A program made the translations under genes and the position numbers. The notes under the pieces were generated by a model. It was not told the DNA's origin. It saw only the letters and a list, made by a program, of their open reading frames with translations, and ran no database searches. Positions 57,788-64,000 of a stretch of 64,000 nt of DNA are shown piece by piece. Positions within the stretch are counted from its first letter, which is position 1, and each line of letters starts with the position of its first letter. The stretch lies in assembly GCF_029522115.1 (NCBI RefSeq), contig NZ_JAKWFK010000001.1, positions 558,001-622,000 on the forward strand, in the 5' to 3' direction. Origin of the DNA: Trinickia sp. Y13. Its GTDB lineage: Bacteria; Pseudomonadota; Gammaproteobacteria; Burkholderiales; Burkholderiaceae.

Positions 57788-60073
57788 ATGGCGCATCCGT
57801 CTACCGTCGCTCGCACCACCGGCAAAATCCTGGCCTGGATCGTCGTCGTAGCGCTCGCGCTGTGCGCGGCGGTCGCCGTGTTCGTCGTCACGTTCGACTG
57901 GAATCGAGCACGCCCCTGGGTGGACGACAAAGTCTCGCAGGCGATCGGACGGCCCTTCGCCATCAATGGCGATTTGCGCCTGAACTGGCAGCGCCCGGTG
58001 AGCGAACACGGTTGGCGCGCCTGGGTGCCCTGGCCGAGATTCTCCGCCTATGACGTGACGGTGGGCAACCCGTCCTGGGCCGCCTCGCCCGCATTCGCCA
58101 AGCTGGCGAAGATCAGCTTCGATGTCGAGGTGCTGCCGCTGTTGGGGCGCGTTATCTCGGTCCCCTCGATCGACCTCGTCAATCCGTCGATCGATCTCGA
58201 GCGGCTCGAGGACGGACGCGAGAACTGGTCGTTCGATTTGCCCAAGTCGAAAGGGCCCTCGCGCTGGACGTTGCGTCTGGCCGATCTCGGGTTCGCGCAA
58301 GCGCACATTGCGTTGTCCGACCAGATCAAGCAAGTGGACATGCACGTCGACGTCGACACGCTTGGCAAACCGCTGCCGATCGGCGATGCGTTGAAACAGC
58401 AGGAGAATGCATCGCGCGGGTCGGCCGGCGCAGTCATCGGCCAAAGCGGCGCGCGCCGGCTCGCCGCGCAGGAGCAGAGCGCGGCGAGTGCGGCGAGCAC
58501 GCCTAGCGCATCGAGCGCTGCCGCCACAGCGGGCACGCTACCGGCTTCGGGCGCTGCGCGGGCGCAAGGCGCTTCACCGGCATCGGCCGAATCGACGGCT
58601 TCCGGCGCGACTGCCCGCGGCGGCGCGCCGCTCATCTACACGCTTGCCTGGCAGGCCAAGGGCAACTATCGCAAGACCGACATCTCCGGTTCGGGTAAAT
58701 TGGGCAACGTGCTAGCGCTGCGCAACGCACAGCGGCCGTTTCCGCTGCAAGCGGATGTGAAAATCGGCGATACGCGCCTTGCGCTCGTCGGCACGCTGAC
58801 CGACCCGGTGCATCTAGCGGCGCTCGATCTGCGGTTGTGGCTGCAAGGCCAAAGCCTCTCGCATCTTTATTCGATTTTGGGCGTCACGCTACCGCAAACC
58901 CCTCCGTATGCAACCGATGGGCATCTCGTCGGGCGCCTGCAAACCGGCGCGAATGTATTCACCTATAGCGGCTTCACGGGCCGCGTCGGCAGCAGCGACA
59001 TCGAAGGAACGCTGACGTACCAATCGCGTGCGCCGCGTCCGTCGTTGACGGGACACGTGTCGTCGAAACTGCTGCAATTCTCCGATTTGGGTCCGATTAT
59101 CGGCGCCGACTCCAATGCGAGTAAGGCGCGGCGCGGCGAGGCCGTCAAACAGCCGGCGAATCGGGCGATTCCGGTGGAGCCGTTTCACACGGATCGCTGG
59201 AAGGCCATCGATGCCGACGTCGTTTTCAAGGGGCAACGCATCGTCAAGCGTCCCTCGTTGCCGATTACGGACGTCGATGCGCACGTCGTGATGAAGGACG
59301 GCGTCCTGTCGTTCCATCCGCTGCGCTTCGGGGTGGCGGGCGGTACGTTGGCATCGGATTTCGATTTGGACGGTGCGAAGGAGCCGCTGCACGCGCGCAT
59401 GCAGTTATCGGCGCGGCATCTGAAGCTCAAGCAACTGTTCTCGACGCAGAAGCCGATGCAATCGGCGTTGGGCGAAGTCAACGGCGACGCGCAACTGTCG
59501 GCGACCGGCAACTCGCCGGCCGCGCTTGCCGCGACCTTGAACGGCGAGGCGAAAGCGCTCGTCACGCAAGGCAAGGTGAGCCTCTTGATCATGGAGGCGG
59601 CGGGACTGAACGTCGCCAACGTCGTCTATGAAAAGCTGTTCGGCACGCGCGATATCGACATCAACTGCATGGCGGCCGACTTCGCCGCGACCGATGGCGT
59701 ACTCGATACGCGCACGTTTGCGCTCGACACGACCGACGCCGTGATCGGCATGAGCGGCAAGATCAATTTGCGCGACGAGACGATGGACCTGACGATCCAT
59801 CCTCATACGAAAGGGTTTCGCATCATTACGCTGCGCTCGCCGCTGTATGTGAAAGGCACGTTCAAGCATCCGGACGTCGGTGTCAGCAAAACCGCGATCG
59901 CGTTGCGGGCCGGCGCGGCGGTCGGGCTCGGGCTGCTCAATCCGCTTGCGGCGTTGATTCCATTGATCGCGCCGAGCCGTTCGGAGCCGACGCCGTGCGC
60001 TGCGCTGCTCGCGCAAATGCGCCAACCGCCGCACGCGCCGCCGCCGGGTGCACGGCCGGGGCCGGCGCATTGA
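57788..60073 (+). CDS. AsmA family envelope protein
   Basis: A 761-residue protein with one N-terminal transmembrane segment (ILAWIVVVALALCAAVAVFVV) and a large periplasmic AsmA repeat region (WVDDKVSQAIGRPFAINGDL, VISVPSIDLVNPSIDLERLEDGR). The C-terminal AsmA_2-like part includes the TKGFRIITLRSPLYVKGTFKHP motif. About residues 205-285 are Ala/Ser-rich low complexity (SAASAASTPSASSAAATAG), an insertion that splits the conserved region. AsmA-like proteins act in phospholipid transport and outer-membrane homeostasis. ATG at 57788 is chosen as it begins the membrane anchor. Confidence 0.9.
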   Translation: MAHPSTVARTTGKILAWIVVVALALCAAVAVFVVTFDWNRARPWVDDKVSQAIGRPFAINGDLRLNWQRPVSEHGWRAWVPWPRFSAYDVTVGNPSWAASPAFAKLAKISFDVEVLPLLGRVISVPSIDLVNPSIDLERLEDGRENWSFDLPKSKGPSRWTLRLADLGFAQAHIALSDQIKQVDMHVDVDTLGKPLPIGDALKQQENASRGSAGAVIGQSGARRLAAQEQSAASAASTPSASSAAATAGTLPASGAARAQGASPASAESTASGATARGGAPLIYTLAWQAKGNYRKTDISGSGKLGNVLALRNAQRPFPLQADVKIGDTRLALVGTLTDPVHLAALDLRLWLQGQSLSHLYSILGVTLPQTPPYATDGHLVGRLQTGANVFTYSGFTGRVGSSDIEGTLTYQSRAPRPSLTGHVSSKLLQFSDLGPIIGADSNASKARRGEAVKQPANRAIPVEPFHTDRWKAIDADVVFKGQRIVKRPSLPITDVDAHVVMKDGVLSFHPLRFGVAGGTLASDFDLDGAKEPLHARMQLSARHLKLKQLFSTQKPMQSALGEVNGDAQLSATGNSPAALAATLNGEAKALVTQGKVSLLIMEAAGLNVANVVYEKLFGTRDIDINCMAADFAATDGVLDTRTFALDTTDAVIGMSGKINLRDETMDLTIHPHTKGFRIITLRSPLYVKGTFKHPDVGVSKTAIALRAGAAVGLGLLNPLAALIPLIAPSRSEPTPCAALLAQMRQPPHAPPPGARPGPAH

Positions 60074-60148
60074 GCCTTCCCGCGCACGGGGGCGGGCCGT
60101 GTTTGGCCGGCGTGTCGATGGCGCGAGCCGGTGAAGTCGGCGAAAGCT

Positions 60149-60157
60149 TGCTAAAAT
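60149..60157 (+). promoter_or_regulatory. extended -10 box of the ABC-F gene
   Basis: TGCTAAAAT combines the TGn extension with TAAAAT and lies 39 nt before the GTG start. Confidence 0.45.
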
Positions 60158-60196
60158 ACACGGTTTTTCGCCGATCACCATTCAAAGGGACGCGCT

Positions 60197-61789
60197 GTGC
60201 TGTCTACCGCCAATATCACCATGCAATTCGGGCCGAAGCCCTTGTTCGAGAACATCTCGGTCAAGTTCGGCGAAGGTAACCGCTACGGTCTCATCGGCGC
60301 GAACGGCTGCGGCAAGTCGACGTTCATGAAGATTCTGGGCGGCGATCTGGAGCCGAGCTCCGGCACGGTCATGCTCGAGCCGAACGTTCGCCTCGGCAAG
60401 TTGCGCCAAGACCAATTCGCTTATGAAGACATGCGCGTGCTCGACGTCGTCATGATGGGCCACACGGAAATGTGGGCCGCGATGACCGAGCGCGATGCGA
60501 TTTATGCGAACTTAGAGGCGACCGACGACGACTACATGCATGCGGCCGAGCTCGAGGCCAAGTTCGCCGAGTACGGCGGCTATACGGCCGAGGCGCGCGC
60601 GGGCGAGTTGTTGCTCGGCATCGGCATCGCCATCGAAGATCACAATGGCCCGATGAGCAACATCGCGCCGGGCTGGAAGCTGCGCGTGCTGCTCGCTCAG
60701 GCGCTGTTCTCGAACCCCGACGTGCTGTTGCTCGACGAGCCGACCAACAATCTCGACATCAACTCGATCCGCTGGCTGGAAGATATCCTCAACGAGTACA
60801 ACTCGACGATGATCATCATCTCCCACGACCGGCACTTCCTGAACCAGGTCTGCACGCACATGGCGGACATGGATTACGGCACGCTCAAGATCTACCCGGG
60901 CAACTACGACGACTACATGCTCGCGTCGACGCAGGCGCGCGAACGTCAAGCCGCGGCCAACGCGAAGGCCAAGGAGCGCATCTCCGATCTGCAAGATTTC
61001 GTGCGCCGCTTCTCGGCGAACAAATCGAAAGCCCGTCAGGCCACGAGCCGCTTGAAGCAAATCGACAAGATCAAGATCGAGGAATTCAAGCCGTCGTCGC
61101 GTCAGAACCCCTTCATTCGTTTCGAATACGAAAAGAAGTTGCACAACATCGCCGTGGTGGCCGAGCACATCACGAAGCGCTACGAGCGCACGATCTTCGA
61201 GAACTTCGATTTGAGCGTGCAGCCGGGCGAGCGCATTGCGATCATCGGCGAAAACGGAGCGGGCAAAACCACCTTGCTGCGTGCGCTTCACGGCAATTTT
61301 GCGCTCGACGGCGGCTCGATCAAATGGGCCGAAAATGCGAATGTCGGTTACATGCCGCAGGACACGTACGAAGAGTTCCCGAACGATGTCACGCTGACGG
61401 AGTGGATCGACGATTACCGCAAAGACGGCGACGACGAACAAATGGTGCGCGGCACGTTGGGGCGGTTACTGTTCAACGCCGACGACATCAAGAAGTCCGT
61501 CAAGGTCCTCTCGGGCGGCGAGAAAGGGCGGATGATTTGGGGCAAGCTCATGCTGGGCCGACACAACGTGCTGCTCATGGACGAGCCGACGAACCACATG
61601 GACATGGAGTCGATCGAGTCGCTGCAGATTGCGCTCGACAAATACGACGGCACGCTTATTTTCGTCTCGCATGACCGCGAATTCGTGAGCGGCCTGGCCA
61701 ATCGGATCATCGAGGTGCGCACGGACGGCACGTTGTACGACTTCGGCGGCAATTACGAGGAGTTTCTCGCGAGCCAAGGCGTGCAGTAA
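60197..61789 (+). CDS. ybiT: ABC-F ATPase, YbiT-type
   Basis: A 530-residue soluble protein with two ABC domains and no membrane part. First Walker A is [14 protein letters not shown] with [19 protein letters not shown]; the second is [14 protein letters not shown] near residue 358 with [16 protein letters not shown] and [13 protein letters not shown]. The linker is a charged coiled coil ([20 protein letters not shown]). ABC-F proteins bind the ribosomal E site and resolve certain stalls; YbiT is one of four in E. coli. GTG start with AAAGGGA upstream. Confidence 0.95.
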   Translation: MLSTANITMQFGPKPLFENISVKFGEGNRYGLIGANGCGKSTFMKILGGDLEPSSGTVMLEPNVRLGKLRQDQFAYEDMRVLDVVMMGHTEMWAAMTERDAIYANLEATDDDYMHAAELEAKFAEYGGYTAEARAGELLLGIGIAIEDHNGPMSNIAPGWKLRVLLAQALFSNPDVLLLDEPTNNLDINSIRWLEDILNEYNSTMIIISHDRHFLNQVCTHMADMDYGTLKIYPGNYDDYMLASTQARERQAAANAKAKERISDLQDFVRRFSANKSKARQATSRLKQIDKIKIEEFKPSSRQNPFIRFEYEKKLHNIAVVAEHITKRYERTIFENFDLSVQPGERIAIIGENGAGKTTLLRALHGNFALDGGSIKWAENANVGYMPQDTYEEFPNDVTLTEWIDDYRKDGDDEQMVRGTLGRLLFNADDIKKSVKVLSGGEKGRMIWGKLMLGRHNVLLMDEPTNHMDMESIESLQIALDKYDGTLIFVSHDREFVSGLANRIIEVRTDGTLYDFGGNYEEFLASQGVQ

Positions 61790-61838
61790 AAGGGATGTTT
61801 GCGGCGATCGATCGTGCCGGAGGCGGGCGAGCCGCTCG

Positions 61839-62474
61839 TTAGAGCGCGAGCGCGAGACGTTTGGCCGTGTACCGGCGCGCGTGCTGCAGAGAAAGTGCTT
61901 TGATATGCCTGAAGTCGCGATGCGCCTGACTCAGCACTTCACGCTCTTCGTCGTCCTTCACTGGAACGAAAGGGTTGCGCGACTGGTGGAATACGGATGT
62001 GCCCAGCCGCTCCTCCAGCGCGCCGCCGGGCCCTGTGTTGCCGAAATTGTATAGAGGGTGCCGCTTTGCCGGTTCGCGGCCGACATTCTCCGCGAGCGCG
62101 TGTTCCTGCGTGATATGCCCGAACGTTCCGCTGTTGCTGCGGTAATAGACGGTCGGTCGCTGGCCCTCGGCACCGGTGCTGCCAATAATGTTGTGCCGTT
62201 GATAGAGTCTCGCCGCATTTGCCTCGATTCGCTCCTTAAGCGCATTCCAGGCACTTTCGGCATTCTCTATCGCGCGTTTGCGCTCGGCGCTGAAACTGTT
62301 CCGAAGAAAGAATGTTTTAAATCGCGCCCATCTTCCGCGCGTGCGACCCATCGCGGTGTCGACCTCGTCTTTGAATTCGGCGTATCGCGCTCTGTACGAT
62401 TTCATCGTTGCGTCCCAGGGTATCGCTGAGATCGAAATTCGACGCTTTGACGGTCGGAACATCCAATCTGTCAT
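61839..62474 (-). CDS. orphan protein in a lower-GC island
   Basis: A 211-residue protein of unrecognised family. The N-terminal half is basic and helical (KSYRARYAEFKDEVDTAMG, RKRAIENAESAWNALKERIE); the C-terminal half contains VYYRSNSGTFGHITQEHALAE, YNFGNTGPGGALEERLGT and SVFHQSRNPFVPVKDDEE and ends in a basic tail. No signal peptide or membrane segment. Three 60-base rows of this gene counted by hand are 53-57% GC, against 77% for a row of the neighbouring dehydrogenase gene, so it may be acquired. ATG at 62474 and one at 62534 are both possible; no good ribosome binding site was seen. A coding role is likely but not certain. Confidence 0.6.
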   Translation of the reverse strand: MTDWMFRPSKRRISISAIPWDATMKSYRARYAEFKDEVDTAMGRTRGRWARFKTFFLRNSFSAERKRAIENAESAWNALKERIEANAARLYQRHNIIGSTGAEGQRPTVYYRSNSGTFGHITQEHALAENVGREPAKRHPLYNFGNTGPGGALEERLGTSVFHQSRNPFVPVKDDEEREVLSQAHRDFRHIKALSLQHARRYTAKRLALAL

Positions 62475-62601
62475 AGGCGTAGTGCGAGCGTCAAGATTCC
62501 GTTGAGCCGAACCAGTGCTTGTAGCGCAATCCACGCCGGCAAGGCGCGAATCTTGGGATCGGCAGCGGCTCGCGGGGCCGCGCGCGCTTCGCCCTGCCGC
62601 G

Positions 62602-62607
62602 TAGAAT
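62602..62607 (+). promoter_or_regulatory. -10 box of the aldehyde dehydrogenase gene
   Basis: TAGAAT lies 34 nt before the ATG at 62642. No clear -35 is seen. Confidence 0.4.
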
Positions 62608-62641
62608 AGGCGAGTCGAAAACCCAATCGGCGAGAACTCGC

Positions 62642-64000
62642 ATGAAGACCTACGATCACCTGTACATTGGCGGAAAATGGCTCGCGCCTTCGGGCACGGG
62701 CACGATAGACGTCATCGACTCCGGCACGGAAGCCGTCATGGGCCGCATCCCCGAAGGGTTGGCGGCCGACGCCGAAGCGGCCGTCGAAGCGGCAAAGCTC
62801 GCCTTCGACGGCTGGGCGGCGACGAGCGCATCGCAGCGCGCCGAATACCTCGAAAAGATCGCGGCGAATCTGAAGGCGCGCACCGAGGAGCTAGCCGCCA
62901 CGATCTGCGGCGAAGTGGGCATGCCGCTGAAGCTGTCGCGCGCGATTCAGGTGGGCAGTCCTGTCTACAACTGGAAGGCATACGCCAAGCTCGCGCGACA
63001 GTTCCAATTCGAAGCACGGGTCGGCAATTCGCTCGTCGTGCGCGAGCCGGTCGGCGTCGTGGCCGCGATCACGCCGTGGAATTATCCGCTCAACCAAATC
63101 ACGTTGAAGGTCGCTGCGGCGCTCGCGGCCGGTTGCACCGTGGTGCTCAAACCCTCGGAAGTCGCACCGCTGAACGCTTTCATGCTTGCGCAAGCGATCC
63201 ACGAGGCGGGGTTGCCGGACGGCGTGTTCAATCTGGTCAGTGGCTACGGTCCTGTCGTCGGCGAAATCATCGCGAGCCATCCGTTCGTCGATATGGTCTC
63301 GTTCACGGGTTCGACACGCGCGGGCAAGCGCGTGGCCGAACTCGCCGCGGCCAGCGTCAAGCGCGTGGCATTGGAGTTGGGCGGCAAGTCGGCGTCGATC
63401 GTGCTCGACGATGCCGATTTCGAGGCTGCGGTGAAGGGCACCGTGGCCGCGTGCTGTCTCAATTCGGGGCAAACCTGTTCGGCCCATACGCGGCTGATCG
63501 TACCCGTAGCGCGCTACGAACAAGCGCGCGATCTGGCGAAGGCGGCCGCCCAGACGTACGTGGTGGGCGATCCGCGCGATGAAAGCACGCGCTTGGGGCC
63601 GCTGGCCTCCGCGGCGCAATTGAAACGCGTGCGCGATTACATCGAACGCGGCATCGCGCAGGGCGCCGAACTCGTGACGGGTGGCGCGCAGATGCCGGAC
63701 GGGCTCTCCAAGGGCTATTTCGTCAAGCCGACCGTGTTTGGTCGCGTGCATCCGAAGGCGACGATCGCGCAAGAGGAAATTTTTGGGCCGGTACTCTCGA
63801 TCCTCACGTACGCGGACGAGGAAGAAGCGATCCGCATCGCCAACGATACGCCGTATGGCCTTGGGGGCGCCGTATGGGCAGGCAGCGACGAGCGCGCCGC
63901 GCGCGTTGCACGGCGAATTCGCACGGGGCAGGTCGATATCAACGGCGGAGCATGGAACATGGAAGCGCCATTCGGCGGTTTCAAGCAATCGGGATACGGT
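62642..64000 (+). CDS. aldehyde dehydrogenase family protein (3' end outside window)
   Basis: The frame runs 453 codons to the last base with no stop. It is an NAD(P)-dependent aldehyde dehydrogenase: [22 protein letters not shown] and LKPSEVAPL bind the cofactor, [11 protein letters not shown] follows, the general base glutamate is in [14 protein letters not shown], the catalytic cysteine in [12 protein letters not shown], and [11 protein letters not shown] is near the end. A full-length enzyme has about 475-480 residues, so some 25 are missing beyond KQSGYG. Substrate unknown; betaine, 3-hydroxypropionaldehyde or aromatic aldehydes are all possible. Confidence 0.95.
   Translation, partial: MKTYDHLYIGGKWLAPSGTGTIDVIDSGTEAVMGRIPEGLAADAEAAVEAAKLAFDGWAATSASQRAEYLEKIAANLKARTEELAATICGEVGMPLKLSRAIQVGSPVYNWKAYAKLARQFQFEARVGNSLVVREPVGVVAAITPWNYPLNQITLKVAAALAAGCTVVLKPSEVAPLNAFMLAQAIHEAGLPDGVFNLVSGYGPVVGEIIASHPFVDMVSFTGSTRAGKRVAELAAASVKRVALELGGKSASIVLDDADFEAAVKGTVAACCLNSGQTCSAHTRLIVPVARYEQARDLAKAAAQTYVVGDPRDESTRLGPLASAAQLKRVRDYIERGIAQGAELVTGGAQMPDGLSKGYFVKPTVFGRVHPKATIAQEEIFGPVLSILTYADEEEAIRIANDTPYGLGGAVWAGSDERAARVARRIRTGQVDINGGAWNMEAPFGGFKQSGYG

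Noticed and set aside
61839-62534. Insertion sequence or transposase in the lower-GC stretch
   Set aside because: No DDE-type motifs, terminal inverted repeats or target duplications were seen around the gene.
62677-63582. 301-codon plus-strand frame near the right edge
   Set aside because: It is a shifted frame of the aldehyde dehydrogenase that begins at 62642 and runs off the window.

Overview
The window is about 64 kb of GC-rich (well above 60% by eye), densely packed chromosomal DNA from a betaproteobacterium of the family Burkholderiaceae (Burkholderia sensu lato). The assignment rests on the class I polyhydroxyalkanoate locus phaC-phaA-phaB-phaR behind bamD-rluD-pgeF, the order rlmN-rodZ-ispG-hisS-yfgM-bamB-der-hfq-hflX-hflK-hflC-hisZ-purA, the surE-pcm-nlpD-rpoS group, and the SRP RNA gene just before dnaX. 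The genus cannot be fixed from the sequence alone. No insertion sequence, prophage, CRISPR array, integrase, tRNA or rRNA was found, so this is mostly core chromosome.

Layout. 1-5.9 kb: start of rho (cut by the left edge), trxA, ffs (SRP RNA), dnaX, a YbaB/EbfC protein and recR. 5.9-15.3 kb: a class III CoA-transferase, a quinone oxidoreductase, surE-pcm-nlpD-rpoS, a PolB-like 3'-5' exonuclease, an endonuclease/exonuclease/phosphatase-family protein and rlmD. 15.3-17.7 kb: an orphan membrane-anchored protein, a Bax-inhibitor-1 family membrane protein and ndk. 17.7-36.2 kb: a long plus-strand run for tRNA/rRNA modification, cell shape, isoprenoid synthesis, outer-membrane assembly, ribosome GTPases, Hfq, the HflKC complex, purine and histidine metabolism and potassium uptake, ending in a bidirectional terminator shared with tex. 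36.3-45.6 kb: tex, an orphan coiled-coil periplasmic protein, a YdcH-type protein, a DinG/YoaA-type helicase, bamD, rluD and pgeF. 45.9-50.7 kb: the PHB synthesis locus (PhaA condenses acetyl-CoA, PhaB reduces the product, PhaC polymerises, PhaR binds polymer and DNA). 50.9-64 kb: rimO, an orphan secreted protein, metC, serB, a second secreted orphan, fetAB, an AsmA-family protein, a YbiT-type ABC-F ATPase, an AT-richer orphan gene and an aldehyde dehydrogenase cut by the right edge.

No obvious new multi-gene system is present. The parts least explained by known families are: the orphan gene at 61839-62474, whose base composition differs clearly from its neighbours; an 11-copy heptamer tandem repeat directly upstream of pgeF; a recurring arrangement in which a TANAAT -10 box ends 6-7 nt before the start codon with no Shine-Dalgarno (dnaX, surE and the coiled-coil gene at 38804), suggesting leaderless mRNAs; and four orphan exported or membrane proteins. 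Several intergenic perfect hairpins without U-tracts may be mRNA processing or stabilising elements.

Gene starts were chosen by Shine-Dalgarno sequence, family alignment from memory and overlap with neighbours. No database search was run.
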